A stretch of DNA of 25,117 nucleotides from Penium margaritaceum (taxonomy: Eukaryota; Streptophyta; Zygnematophyceae; Desmidiales; Peniaceae): positions 189,330 to 214,446 of the forward strand of contig SZWC01000537.1 in NCBI GenBank assembly GCA_023375785.1, written 5' to 3'. A model generated the notes under the pieces. That model did not search any database. It saw only the letters and a program-made list of their open reading frames with translations, and was not told where the DNA came from. Each line of letters starts with the position of its first letter. Within the stretch, counting starts at the first letter, position 1. The translations under genes and the position numbers were made by a program. This document shows positions 1 to 8,859 of the stretch, in pieces.

Positions 1-699
1 AAAATTACCAACCTCTAGGTATGGAAAACATGGTCTTATGACCAGTCACTGATGGAAGACTTGCTAGTTGGTGGCGTGCAACTCATATCCTATTGTGCAA
101 AGCATGCCTCTTTTGCATCATGTGAGAGCTAAGGTGTAAAATATACATACATAAACATATCATTTCAAAAACAGACCAGGTAAGAAAAAAAATCAAAGCT
201 GCTGGTGAGTGTTCTTAATGGCAAGAAGAGGCACATTCTAATGAGAAAATGTTTGCATTGGACCATGATACTGATTTGGCTTCAAAGGAGAAACTTTCAC
301 AATCATAATAGAAGGGCAATCCATGAAGAAGCAGGCTAATAAATGATTATCTTCAGATTGTAGATCACAAATTAGGGTAGATTTGAAAGAATTTGACAAC
401 AAAAGGCCGTGCCTAGAAAACCTCCAACACTGATGTCAGCCCCCCACATTTCCAGGTTCGATGTAAAGTGAGTACCACCTGGGCTACAAAATTTCTTATG
501 TGAGTGAATGTGAGATTTGTTACCAGTTCATGCCAATTTGGCGGATTGATGCACAGAAAGTTGGAGATATGTAATACATTCATTCTTGCTTCCCATGTTC
601 CCAGTTTTTTGGCCAGTTTCATTGTGCATTTAATGTTTTCAAAAGTTGGATAGAAAAAAATTCACAAACTATTTTTTTCATACAACGGGAAAATGAATG
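1..699. other. Left flank, AT-rich, no firm gene
   Basis: AT-rich sequence to the left of element A, with poly-A and poly-T runs near 180-195 and 650-680. I see no conserved domain, RNA gene or repeat copied elsewhere in the window. The only open stretch of note is the minus-strand frame at 413-622, listed separately. Before element A inserted, this stretch was continuous with the sequence starting at 6798, so any host gene here would continue there. Confidence 0.5.
413..622 (-). CDS. Uncertain 69-residue open frame, possible exon
   Basis: An open frame on the minus strand begins at an ATG (MKLAKKLGTWEARMN...) and ends in TAG at 413-415. It has no motif I recognise. The text (NPPNWHELVTNLTFTHIRNF) looks more protein-like than random. 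A CAG/GTGGTA junction after the residues NFVAQ could be a splice donor, so the real exon may end near position 470. On the minus strand it lies downstream of another candidate exon at 6932-7215, with element A between them, so the two could belong to one gene with A in an intron. It could equally be a chance frame in intergenic DNA. Confidence 0.15.
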   Translation of the reverse strand: MKLAKKLGTWEARMNVLHISNFLCINPPNWHELVTNLTFTHIRNFVAQVVLTLHRTWKCGGLTSVLEVF

Positions 700-704
700 T
701 CTCT
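700..704. repeat. Target site duplication of element A (left)
   Basis: TCTCT lies directly before the TG terminus of the left LTR. The identical five bases follow the CA terminus of the right LTR at 6793-6797. Five bases is the usual duplication made by copia integrases. The match fixes both ends of element A. Confidence 0.9.
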
Positions 705-906
705 TGTTGGCCTGAGGGTGAGTGTGCACCCTGGAGGGTCCCTAGCAGTGGCTAGTTCACACCACCAACTGTTTTTTTGGGAGATACTGAAACTGTGGAG
801 GCAACTAGTTCCAAGGATGGCAGAAAACTAGTCAGAGAGTGTGGCAATAGTTTTGGCCTCAATTGACCGGGAATAAACTCTTGATCAAGCCTCACAAGCA
901 GTGGAG

Positions 907-913
907 TTTTATA
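907..913 (-). promoter_or_regulatory. TATA box of family A LTR
   Basis: TATAAAA on the minus strand, inside AGTGGC-TATAAAA-CTCCACT, so the box is flanked by short inverted arms. The solo LTR has the same arrangement at 21003-21022. The corresponding site in the 5' LTR of element A reads GCTAAAGAATT near 6290, so the promoter that should drive this copy has lost its TATA. Confidence 0.6.
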
Positions 914-1041
914 GCCACTGGTCGAAGCTTTTCAGAACACCAAAGCTGCCAGATTTGAAGCATCCTAGTAGATTCTATAACTTCTAGAGTGGCCCTTGGT
1001 AAGCTGTCATTTTTCCCACCTAGGAAGGAATCCCCTCCTTC

Positions 1042-1157
1042 TTCTAGAAACTTCTGCCCCTTCCTAGATTCCTCTTCTTGCTTCTAGTAGGAGGGAAGGT
1101 ATCCAAAAGACCAAGACAACTCTGGATGCCTTGTAGGACAAGTCACCCCTTCCAGAA
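1042..1157 (-). promoter_or_regulatory. Heat-shock-element-like cluster in family A U3
   Basis: The stretch contains TTCtaGAAacTTC at 1042-1054, a perfect three-unit match to the heat shock factor consensus of alternating TTC/GAA every 5 bases. It also contains TTCcaGAA at 1150-1157, and further half-matching TTCTAG units lie nearby. The solo LTR has its own set at 20726-20880. It lies upstream of the TATA box in element sense, where an enhancer would sit. Heat-driven LTRs of this kind are known in plants (the Arabidopsis copia element ONSEN). Function here is inferred only from motif and position. Confidence 0.45.
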
Positions 1158-1283
1158 GGTGTGCCACCTTCCTGGACCCTTACCTGGCCTTCTAGGAACT
1201 TAAAGAGGAACTCTAGAGGTTGAGCTATCTTCCTGGCATCTATTTTTCACCTCCCTTCAGGTAGGGCAGAAATTTATTTTGTG

Positions 1284-1338
1284 GGACTTGAACCCGGGCC
1301 CCTACCTCTAGAGGTGGACATCATTAACCACTAAGCCA
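1284..1338 (-). promoter_or_regulatory. tRNA-like A box and B box in element A 3' LTR
   Basis: On the minus strand TGGCTTAGTGG (1338-1328) matches the Pol III A-box consensus. GGTTCAAGTCC (1294-1284) matches the B box GGTTCRANTCC. The 33-base gap is tRNA-like. The same pair with the same gap occurs in the other two family A LTRs, at 6723-6669 and 20585-20639. There is no 7-bp acceptor stem, so this is not a working tRNA gene. It resembles a tRNA-derived SINE head captured by the LTR. Confidence 0.6.
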
Positions 1339-1407
1339 CTTGGGCTTGTCTTTTAGGTTTTCTTTTTTGGAGTCACTCCTGCCATGGTGAGGAGCATCTC
1401 TCCAACA

Positions 1408-1420
1408 ATATCCCCCTTGC
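1408..1420 (-). other. Polypurine tract of element A
   Basis: Minus strand GCAAGGGGGATAT lies directly before the 3' LTR, where plus-strand DNA synthesis starts in LTR elements. Element B has a closely similar tract, GCAAGGGATAGAT, at the matching place (19963-19975). This supports both the boundary and a close relation of the two families. Confidence 0.7.
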
Positions 1421-1960
1421 GCGTCACCCATGGCACTTGTCCATGCTCAACCTGCAACTCAAGAGGCTTGGGAAAGCCCAAGCCCCATGCAAGTAGCATC
1501 ATGCCTGTCCTTGGGTAGCGCCTTTGTATAGCATCAGCAAGCAAGTGATTTGTGCCACAGTGCACAAGCACCACATCACCCTTTGCAACGAGGTCTCATG
1601 CAAAGTGATGCCAGATCTCTGTGTGCTTTGTCCTCTAGTGTAGCACAGGGTTTTATGTCAGGCTGATGGCACTCATGTTGTCAACGTTGAGCACCGTCGG
1701 CTTCTTCTGTGGCACCCCAATCTCCTTAAGCAATCGTCGCAGCCATAGCCCCTCCTTTGCAGCTTTCGCAAGTGTAATATACTCCGCCTCGGTGCTGGAA
1801 AGAGCCACACACTCCTACTTCCACCTTGCCCAAGACACCGTTGCACCACCAAGTACAAAAACATAGCCCGATGTTGACTTGCGGTCATCAACATCACCTG
1901 CCTAGTCAGCGTCAGAGTAGTCAACCAGCTCTGAGCTGCCCCTCCAAACACAAGTCATGA
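1421..1960 (-). pseudogene. Element A RNase H domain, broken
   Basis: The minus strand encodes the copia RNase H pattern in pieces. A YSDAD motif is followed by the DDRKSTSGYVFVLGGATVSW and SSTEAEYITLAKAAKE blocks. The NVDNMSAI and VHCGTNHLLADAI blocks, close to the end of pol, come after these. The acidic residues expected in the active site (D of SDAD, E of EAEY, D of NVDN) are present. In-frame stops follow SDAD, the VSWARWK block and the SLT block, and the reading frame changes relative to reverse transcriptase near 1955. It would remove the RNA strand during reverse transcription; this copy cannot make it intact. Residues HCGTNHLLAD at about 1550 mark the C-terminal end. Confidence 0.8.
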
Positions 1961-3012
1961 TCGTATTGTTGCCTTCAAGTAACAGAGGATTCTCTTGACC
2001 ACTTGCCAATGTAGCGGTCCCGGATCAGCAACATAGCGGCTCACTTCTCCCTTGACAAAGGCAAGGATAGGCCGTGTTGCCACCATGGCATGCATTCTGC
2101 TGCCAACTGCGGACTGGTATGGTACTCCAACCATCTTCTCCTCCTCGTCCTCCGTGCTCAGGCCCATGCTTGAGGTCATCTCACATGTCGTTGTCATAGG
2201 CGTGCCAATGGGGTTGCAATCCTCCATGTTGTAGCGGCGGAGCACCTTCTATACTTGTCTTTTTTGCCCCATCTCCAGCGTACGTGCTTTGCGATCCCTC
2301 TTAATAGCGATGCCTAGGTAGTAGTCAAGCTTGCCCATGTCTCTCATCTTGAACCGGCCGCCAAGCTGCTTCTTTAGGCTTTTAAGCTTCCCCTTATCCA
2401 AAGACACAAGGATGAGGTCATCCACATAGAGGATGACAATTTGGTGGAGCCCTGGCTCCTTACGCACGTACACGTTGTGATCTTCCTCGCAGCGCTTGAA
2501 GCCAAGCTCACCCATGAAACTGTCCAATTTGAGGTACCACATGAGAGGTTCTTGCTTCAGTCCATAGAGTGTCTTGCAAAGCCGGTACACCTTCCCCTGC
2601 GGCGCATCCACCCTCTCTCGCACCTCCATGTAGACTTCTTTGTCCATGTCTCCATTAAGGAACGCAGTTTTGACATCCATTTGGTGGATTTTGTAGTCAC
2701 GTGCCGCTGCCACCAAGAGAATAGTGCAGATGGAGGAAAAATTGGCAACTGGTGCAAAGGTCTTGTCGTAGTGCTCCCTATTTCTCTGGGCATACCCTGT
2801 TGCCACCAGCCGCGCCTTGTACCGCTCCACCTCCCCCTCCTTCGTGAGCTTCTTCCGGAAGATCCACTTGGATCCAACGATGTTCTCACCCTCCGGACGA
2901 TCAACCAGCTCCCAAGTGTCGTTCTCCTTGTGGGAGGCAAGCTCAGATTTTATTCTTCCCTACCGCTCAGCCCCATCCTTCTTTTCCAGTGCCTCCTTCA
3001 CAGATTGAGGCT
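1961..3012 (-). pseudogene. Element A reverse transcriptase, nearly intact
   Basis: A minus-strand reading frame (best part 2830-2249) carries the standard copia reverse transcriptase blocks: WELVDRPEG, VGSKWIFRKK, YKARLVATGYAQ, FAPVANFSS, IHQMDVKTAFLNGDM, EVYMEV, LYGLKQEPLMWY and the catalytic box LYVDDLIL, with YVDD at 2428-2417. YLGI and RRYNMED follow. All three catalytic Asp residues appear to be kept. A TAG just upstream (in GAER*GRIKSEL) replaces an expected Trp, and another TAG after QKRQV replaces a probable Gln. A new frame then runs 2245-1955. It is the best preserved domain of element A. The MITE at 3118-3589 separates it from the integrase-side linker. Confidence 0.88.
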
Positions 3013-3109
3013 CCTCTTACGTGAAGAAGGCTTGTGCAAACCCAGTTCAAATGCCCTTGTCAACAGCGTACCTTTTTGTCCGGCTTCGCATACGGCTGCT
3101 TGTACGGGG

Positions 3110-3117
3110 CTGTCGAG
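3110..3117. repeat. 8-bp target duplication of the MITE (left)
   Basis: CTGTCGAG precedes the TAAGG terminus. CTGTCAAG follows the other end at 3590-3597, a match in 7 of 8 bases. Eight-base duplications are characteristic of hAT transposition. Confidence 0.75.
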
Positions 3118-3589
3118 TAAGGCTGCACACCGGTACGGAACCGCAGTTCTGAGAATGGAACCAGAACCGCGGTTCCGGTTCTAGCTCAGAACCGGAACCG
3201 TGGTTCCGGTTCCGGAACCGCGGTTCTCACGGAACCGCGGTTCTGGCCACGGTTCCAGAGAAGATCCCCTAATACGCAAGGAATATGAAGCACGATCGGC
3301 CCTAAGCCTGGATGTTTTCTTCAATAAAACAAGGAGAAAGTCAGTCAACACTCCTCTTTTGTATGTGGGTACGTGATTGGAGTGTTCACATGGCATCCAA
3401 GGCTGCCATGTCAGCAAAGAAAGCCCCAAAACCCACCCATCTCCACTCATTATCCTCTCCATAGACATGGGTTCAGGAATCGCGATTCCTGGACGGTTCC
3501 ATAATCTTGGAACCGGAATCGCAGTTTTGGTTCCGGAACCGGAACCACGGTTCCGGAACTGCGGTTCCTGGAACCTCTGTGCACCCTTA
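3118..3589. mobile_element. hAT-type MITE inserted in element A
   Basis: A 472-bp non-coding insertion with inverted ends. The left end reads TAAGGCTGCACA and the right end, reverse-complemented, reads TAAGGGTGCACA. Both are followed after a short gap by GAACCGCAGTTC. The 120-140 bases inside each end are packed with GGAACCGCGGTTCC-like palindromes, while the middle (about 3270-3470) lacks them. TIRs of the TA(A/G)GG-TGCACA type, palindromic subterminal repeats and an 8-bp duplication are known features of non-autonomous hAT elements, whose transposase binds subterminal motifs. No transposase frame is present; apparent frames through it come from the repeats. It interrupts pol between the integrase C-terminal linker and reverse transcriptase. 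Confidence 0.82.
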
Positions 3590-3597
3590 CTGTCAAG
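3590..3597. repeat. 8-bp target duplication of the MITE (right)
   Basis: CTGTCAAG is the partner of CTGTCGAG at 3110-3117, with one substitution since insertion. Confidence 0.75.
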
Positions 3598-4600
3598 GTG
3601 GTTGTTGTTATTGCTCTACCCTTTTGGCGCCATCCTCTCCAAGCGCCTGCTCCTCCTCTCTAGGAGACCTTGGAGACATCTGTCCACTCCCTGCCTCCAC
3701 GTCCATCTCCGCTGCTTCGGGTTCCTCATCCAAACTGGTCAAAACAAATTCTGCCACTGCCCCATCACTTGGACGATCCTCTCCGACTGGTGCTGCTATG
3801 AGGACGTCACCCTCATTCACATCCTCTGACGTCTTCCCCTCACAGAGTGGCAACCACTCACCCCTCTTGGAGAGACTTGCCTCCTTACCCGTCCCACAAC
3901 TTTTCTTGTCGAACATGATGTCGCGACTCCGCACAATCTGCTGCCTCCTTGGGTCAAAGAGCCGGTACGCCTTGTTTCGGCTCTCCTATCCAAGGAGAAT
4001 ACACCGGCGGGTTCTTGGTTCCAGCTTGCTCCGCCCTTCACGTGCCTGCACCACTGCATGTGCAATGCAACCCACTGCCGGCTTCCTCTTGCTCCACACC
4101 TCTTGTGGCATCTTCCACGCCTTGCTCTCCCTGTCCTTCAATGGCTTGGTCGGTGTAAGGTTCATTATGTACGCCACTTTCCGTGCCGCCCCTTCCCTAT
4201 TCTCTTGTGCAAGGCCAACGTCACTTAACATGGATCGCACCATGTTAAGGATTGTGTAATTTGCTCTCTCTGTGACACCATTTTGCTACGGGGAGTGTGG
4301 AGTTTTTTTTCTACCATTCAATCCCTTTGTTCTTCATCCACCCAAGGCAGCCTGCATATTCACCGTGGTTGTCGCTTTGGAATGCGTTCACCTTCAACTC
4401 TGTCTGCCGCTCTACATCTGCAACAAACTCTTACATACATGCAAGGACTTTGCTCTTTCGCTTCATGAAGTAGAGGTACAATTTGCGGCTGTGGTCGTTG
4501 ATGAAGGTGAGGAAGTAGCGAGCTCCGCCAATGGAGCTCTCAAGTGGTCCACACACCTGTATATACCACTGCCAACTTAGTCAATGCACATGTCCCCTTT
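3598..4600 (-). pseudogene. Element A integrase core and C-terminal linker, broken
   Basis: Minus-strand pieces: the HSRKLYLYFMK block, the second catalytic Asp in SDNHGEY (4373-4371), the Glu in GVTERANYTI (4270-4268), MVRSMLSDVG, MPQEVWSKRKP, then FDPRRQQIVRSRDIMFDKK and an acidic linker ending near 3608. The first catalytic Asp, expected in HTDVxGP, reads Gly (YTGVW, codon 4557-4555). After allowing for a 1-base insertion, 33 residues separate the second Asp from the Glu. At least two frameshifts and several stops interrupt the domain. The enzyme would join element cDNA to host DNA; this copy cannot. Confidence 0.85.
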
Positions 4601-5230
4601 GCCACAAACGGCTGCCGCGTTGATTTTTCAATGACGCATGGCTCACACACGGTCTCCTTGGTTCCATCAAGGCCACTGATTTGGAGACCTTCCACCACCA
4701 CTCTCTTTGCCATCTCCTTCACCGTCGATGGAGAAACATGGCAAAGTCGGCGGTGCCACAGGTCCAGGTCTCCTTCATCCTTCTTTGCAAGATTGACGGC
4801 ATTGGACCCCGCCCGGCTGCCAAGGATCTTTGCGTATAGAAGATACAAGTCATCCTCTCTCTAGGCATGTGCAATAACCTCACCTTTTCCCTCCTTGCCG
4901 ATGATGGCCTCCTTCTTTATGAAGAGCACCTCATGTCCTTGTGGGTAAGGCGGCTAACGGAGAGCACGTTCAACCCAAAATTGGGCATGTGGAGCATGTC
5001 ATGGATTGTGCTCGTGACAGGTCTTACCATCCAGAATTGACTCAATACAGACATTACCCTCACCGGCGGCCACCTCTGTTTTTCCATTAGCCACCATCAT
5101 GCATCTCTCCAAGGTGGAGTAGGTGACAAATGCCGCCCTATTGCATTGTGTGTGGTAGCCTGATCCCGAGTCAATGACTGCAACTCCTGGATCCTTCAAG
5201 TTGGCGAGTTGTATGCCATAATGGTCTGCT
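4601..5230 (-). pseudogene. Element A protease and integrase N-terminal zinc region, broken
   Basis: On the minus strand an aspartic protease active site reads VIDSGSGYHTQCN, with DSG at 5172-5164, matching the copia pattern (I/L)DSGAxxH. It is followed by a frame change, then LHMPNFGLNVLSVSRLTHKD, the segment before integrase. Next come DLWHRRLCHVS and VCEPCVIEKSTR, which carry the His/Cys zinc ligands of integrase. The protease would cut the Gag-Pol polyprotein. The frame is interrupted by a shift near 5000 and a TAG near 4862. Confidence 0.8.
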
Positions 5231-6023
5231 CGTCTTTCTTCCCACCCCGCTGCAACCGGTCTGGCGTCTTCTTGGGGCAGTTGCACGCATAGTGGTCCTC
5301 CTTGCCATAGTTGAAGCACTCCCCCTTCTTGCCACCCTTCTTGGTGCCCTGCTTGGCACCTTTCTACTTGTTTCCTCGGCCTCCACTGTGAGGATGATTT
5401 GTGTAAGCACAACTTCATGCCGCAACACTCTCTCGACCGACACGTCGCATCCACTTGTTGCGCACGTACTCAGCAACCTTTGGGTACTTCAGCTCATCAA
5501 AAAGCCAGCCACCAAGGACTATGATCATGGGACTCAAACTGTCTAGCAAGGCCAGAAGGAGGATCATAGCTTGCAGCTGAGAGTCGACTTCCCAACCAGT
5601 GGCCACGCACTCCGCTGCGAGTGACTTAATCTACTGCATGATTTCCATGATGTTTTTGTCTTTTTTGGCTCGGAAGGTGGCGAGCCATTCGAAGATGAAG
5701 AGATTATTGGTGAGGTTGCTTGACTGGTAGATGGAGCAGAGGTTTAATGATGCATTTGTGAATAGGGTGCATCATTGGATGTACCCAAGTTGTGGTGGGC
5801 ATAACGCGGACACAAGGAGCGCCAACGCCTTTTTGTTGCACTTCTTGTATGCCTCCTTCACCTAAGCCCTTCCCCTCTCTGGTAGAGCAGTCTCATCACC
5901 CTTCATGAGCTCAAGGAGTCCCTTATCGTTGAGGAAGATCTCAAACTGCCATCTCCACAAGGAAAAGCCTGTCCCATCAAACTTAAGAATAGTGCAGCTG
6001 CTCTCTTGCTCGTTAGCTGCCAT
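5231..6023 (-). pseudogene. Element A gag, broken
   Basis: Starts at an ATG (6023-6021), 53 bases downstream of the primer-binding site. The N-terminus contains KFDGTGFSLWRWQFEIFL, the typical plant copia Gag (UBN2-like) entry motif. One frame continues to 5415 through three stops: TAG 5864-5862, TGA 5774-5772 and TAG 5633-5631. It includes LQAMILLLALLDS and VAEYVRNKWMRR, which align closely with element B Gag. After a frameshift come a Gly/Lys-rich stretch and a zinc knuckle, C-FN-Y-GKED-H-YACN-C (5318-5277), in which Tyr replaces the second Cys. Gag would form the virus-like particle and bind RNA. Confidence 0.85.
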
Positions 6024-6075
6024 GTTTTAATTTAGGAAGCGTGAACAAAAGCTGGCTTGGGACCTCTTAATGGCA

Positions 6076-6089
6076 TGGGCCCATAACCC
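6076..6089 (-). other. Primer-binding site matching the tRNA-iMet anticodon arm
   Basis: Two bases inside the 5' LTR the minus strand reads GGGTTATGGGCCCA. This is the exact complement of TGGGCCCATAACCC, the anticodon stem-loop (CAU) of eukaryotic initiator tRNA-Met. Most plant copia elements instead use the tRNA 3' end (TGGTATCAGAGC). Internal priming by a tRNA-iMet cut in its anticodon arm is known for Drosophila copia and some relatives. Elements B and C have the matching site with the same 2-base spacer. Confidence 0.88.
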
Positions 6090-6091
6090 TT

Positions 6092-6792
6092 TGTTGGCGT
6101 GAGGGTGAGTGTACACCCCGAAGGGTCCCTAGCAGTGGCTGGTTCACACCACCAACTGTTTTTTTAGAGACTGCAACTGTGGAGGCAACTGATTCCAAGG
6201 ATGGCAGAAAAATAGTCAGATATTGTGGCAATAGTTTTGGCCTCAATTGACTGGTAATAAAATCTTGATAAAGGCTCAAAAGCAGTGGAATTCTTTAGCC
6301 ACTAATCTAAGCTTTCCAGAACACCAAAGCATGCCAGATTTGAATCTTCCTAGCAGATTCTATGACTTCTAGAGTGGCCCTTGGTAGGCTGTCCTTTTTC
6401 CCACCAAGGAAGGCATCCTCTCCTTCCTCTAGCAGCTTCTGCCCCTTCCTAGATTCCTCAGCTCGCTTCTAGTGGAAGGGAGGGTATCTAGAAGACCAAG
6501 ACACCTCTAGATGCCTTTGAGGACAAGTCACCCTTTCTAGAGGGTGTGCCACCTTCCTCGGCCCTTCCCTGGCCTTCTCAAAACTTAAAGAGGAACTCTA
6601 GAGGTTGAACTAACTTCCTGGCATCAAATTTTCACCTCCCTTGAGGCAGGGCAGACATCGATCTTGTGGGACTTGAGCCTGGTCCTTTACCTCTAAAGAG
6701 GGACATCATTAACCAGTCAGCCACTTGCACTTATCTTTTTGGTGTTCCTTTTTGGAGTCACTCCTGCCATGGTGAGGAGCATCTTTCCAACA
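6092..6792 (-). repeat. Element A 5' LTR (701 bp)
   Basis: Starts TGTTGGCGTGAGG and ends CCAACA on the plus strand, aligning to 705-1407. It has decayed more at regulatory sites than the 3' copy. The TATA box reads CTAAAGA, the A box reads TGGCTGACTGG (6723-6713), the B box reads GGCTCAAGTCC (6679-6669), and the three-unit heat-shock-like motif is lost. The 33-base gap between A and B boxes is kept. Confidence 0.92.
6669..6723 (-). promoter_or_regulatory. Degraded tRNA-like A/B boxes in element A 5' LTR
   Basis: TGGCTGACTGG and GGCTCAAGTCC sit 33 bases apart on the minus strand. Each differs from the better copies by one to three bases. The unchanged spacing and position show that the pair was part of the family LTR before insertion. 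Confidence 0.5.
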
Positions 6793-6797
6793 TCTCT
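6793..6797. repeat. Target site duplication of element A (right)
   Basis: TCTCT is identical to 700-704. Confidence 0.9.
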
Positions 6798-6931
6798 TGT
6801 CAAACACTTTGATTTCCATGTTATCGTTTCTTGCAATGTTATGATCAGATATCACAGATCTATTCTTTGAATTTACTCATCCTTTACCAAGTGGATGTGC
6901 CATTCATATTCACACCTTAACTTCATGAATT

Positions 6932-7215
6932 TTAATGTTTTAGGATAGGTTCCACTTCAGCTCTCCTCGATGGTAACATAGCCACTTGTGCTTGTGCAGT
7001 CAGTACCAGGGCTCGAGAAGATGAGCGATAAAACATGTTAAACACAATCAGAGTCTGCTCCACAGCATGAGGTGCAGAAATCAGGCAAAAGAGCATCACA
7101 TTCTGAATGAAAACAATGAGTTCCGGTTCATTTCCCATCACAGGAATGACTGGCTGACCTCCCAGGCTGTCAAAGTATACTATGTACCATTCCTTAACAC
7201 CATACCATTCACTAA
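6932..7215 (-). CDS. Candidate host exon of unknown function
   Basis: On the minus strand a frame stays open from about 7215 to a TAA at 6934-6932. It reads ...EWYGVKEWYIVYFDSLGG... then APHAVEQTLIVFNMFYRSS and SRALVLTAQAQVAMLPSRR. A CTTAG acceptor-like site lies at its upstream edge. The composition is protein-like and unlike the surrounding AT-rich DNA, but I recognise no family. It has no clear start codon, only an internal ATG at 7138. Element A lies just downstream in its sense. It could be a terminal exon or a chance frame. Confidence 0.25.
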
Positions 7216-8131
7216 GTCACATCACCATCTTCTTAATCAGAATGACACATCTACTGGTTTTCAACTTAGCGGAAGCCTGGGTTTTCTAGCCTGTTGTGTA
7301 GAGTGGATGCTAGCAATGACTCTGTGGAACTAGGTCAATCAAGGGCTGGGCTATGTTTGAGGAACGTGGTCAATGGTCCCAGGTACATGGAAATCCCTCT
7401 TCCTTGTTCCTTCTGCTAGCCAATGAGATACTGTTAACCTGATCCACACTGCTAGGCTAAGTGACTTAGCAAAGACCATTCACACATATGCCAAAAAAGC
7501 ATATCCTCTGTGGATCCTTGTGCAATACTCAAAAAGGGGACATTTCCTCTGCCTTTTCCTTTCCACTAAATGCAAGAACACTGGATACCTGTTCCACCCT
7601 TCTTGGGCTATTTTTTTTAATGATGAAAACTCTCACCCTGGTGTCTTGCTTGATTAGTTCACTCCCTTGTGCCTCCGCTGTAAACCCTCACTCATGTCAT
7701 CAGTATTCAGCTAAGCCTCTACTCTGATCAAGCACATTAGATATGCAGCAACACTTCCAAGGGGCGTTTTTACCTCATGTTGTGGTGATTAACTTGCCTC
7801 CACAGGATCCTCAGACGTCTTCCAGTTGGATTCACCTCCCAGGACCCTCGGGCACACCTCGGCCAACAGGGTCCACTCGGAAGCGCACAATGGAGATTTA
7901 ACTAATGTAACAGGTAGAGTGAGAGTTCTCAGGCAGAGGTTTTTGGGGAGGCTGGATAACACAAGGAATTATTGATTCATCAGAGGCACCAGCACACATA
8001 CATGGAAAAGGGTCTCCTGATGTACTCCAAGGCCTTTGTATGGGCCTATCGCACTGTGGGTGTCATCCCACACACTCCCAAAAAACAAGTCAGAACCAAT
8101 CTTCCGCATCCTGACCATACGCTTTGCCCTC
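7216..8131. other. Intergenic stretch without a recognised gene
   Basis: Mixed-composition DNA with short open frames on both strands (for example 7488-7727 plus) and no recognisable motif. No LTR, TIR or RNA gene is seen. Short homopolymers occur, such as the T-run at 7611-7618. Confidence 0.4.
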
Positions 8132-8602
8132 TCAGGCATCCTCCTCTTTCTCCCCTGGGACTGCTGCTTCCTTCTCTTCATGTAATCCTTTGTTGTAGAC
8201 CCTTATCTTCTGGTAACTCCGGTAGAGTGCTGTCGTGATTGGTTGATGCCAGGTAGGCTGCAGCATTTTTTTCACCCGAGGTCTTCTTGGCATCATCCAT
8301 GCTTCCGCTTCCTTGATTAACCGTAGAACACATTCGCTTCTTCCTCGTGGCTTATTCTCCTTCTTGTGTTTGATCCGCCGCCCTCTGTTGGGACTGGCCA
8401 TCTGCACAACCATTCCTGACTCCTTAATTTTCCTCCCATGGTTGTGTTGTTCTCTTCCAACTCCACCACTTCCACTTTGTCTTGGTGGGAGACCCCCTTT
8501 TGGCACCTTCCTCCAATACCTTTTTCCTCTTGTGCCACAGTTCAGCACAGTGCAGAGGCCACTATGTTTTGTGAACCTGTTGCTTCTCTTCATTCCCAAC
8601 AC
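8132..8602 (-). pseudogene. Basic open frame, probable continuation of the Cys-rich locus
   Basis: A minus-strand frame of 156 codons rich in Arg, Lys and Gly (KRYWRKVPKGGLPPRQSG, PRRPRVKKMLQP, HEEKEAAVPGEKEEDA). An alternative overlapping frame at 8538-8317 is acidic, so which frame was used is unclear. It has no recognised domain. It lies downstream, in minus-strand sense, of the Cys-rich frame at 8860-9150 and may be a low-complexity tail or a separate exon of the same gene. Confidence 0.25.
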
Positions 8603-8859
8603 TTTTCTTCCATGGTGGTGGGTGTTGATTCTCCTTTTCTGAGGTCATTAAGGGTAGATGTACTCCTTGCCATCGGAACTTTTGTGGGTGCAGGGAAATT
8701 CAACTAAACATTGTTTTCCCAACCCTCCCCTAATCAATCCTAGACCTCTGAGTGCTGTCCTTATCCAGGAGGTGTCAGGCGCTTATCCACCAATCCCTCC
8801 TGTATGCAGCTTGTGTAATACCACTATGCCTCTGTTATAGGTGGGAGGATAAGCAGTCG

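Larger units (their letters stand above)
705..1407 (-). repeat. Element A 3' LTR (703 bp)
   Basis: Starts TGTTGGCCTGAGG and ends CCAACA on the plus strand; these are inverted 6-bp termini. It aligns along its whole length with 6092-6792 and with the reverse complement of 20515-21215. Read in element sense (minus strand) it contains, in order, a tRNA-like A-box/B-box pair (1338-1284), a cluster of TTCnnGAA units (around 1157-1042) and a TATAAAA box (913-907). It keeps both the TATA box and the Pol III boxes, which are damaged in the 5' LTR. Confidence 0.93.
705..6792 (-). mobile_element. Element A: full-length, decayed Ty1/copia retrotransposon
   Basis: A 6088-bp LTR element read on the minus strand: 5' LTR 6092-6792, primer-binding site 6076-6089, gag, protease, integrase, reverse transcriptase, RNase H, polypurine tract 1408-1420 and 3' LTR 705-1407. 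Integrase lies before reverse transcriptase, which is the defining copia order. Both LTRs start TGTTGG and end CCAACA, and TCTCT flanks the element. The two LTRs differ at very roughly one base in ten by eye, so the insertion is old. The coding part has stops and frameshifts in every domain and contains a 472-bp MITE, so the copy is not autonomous. A solo LTR of the same family lies at 20515-21215. No env-like frame is seen. Confidence 0.93.

Noticed and set aside
2441..3184. A 247-codon plus-strand frame opposite element A reverse transcriptase
   Set aside because: The minus strand encodes clear reverse transcriptase blocks; the opposite frame is a shadow with no motif.
3120..3600. CRISPR-like array, from regularly repeated GGAACCGCGGTTCC
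   Set aside because: Units are palindromic, unevenly spaced and without spacers; they are subterminal repeats of a MITE in eukaryotic DNA.
3377..4259. Plus-strand frames of 150 and 250 codons
   Set aside because: They run across the MITE palindromes and antisense to the integrase linker of element A; no motif is seen.
705..6792. Endogenous retrovirus or gypsy-type element
   Set aside because: Integrase lies before reverse transcriptase, which is the copia order, and no envelope-like frame is present.
7090..7215. Ulp1/SUMO-type cysteine protease fragment, from the text YFDSLGG
   Set aside because: The catalytic His-Trp is not found at the expected distance upstream and no Cys box follows.
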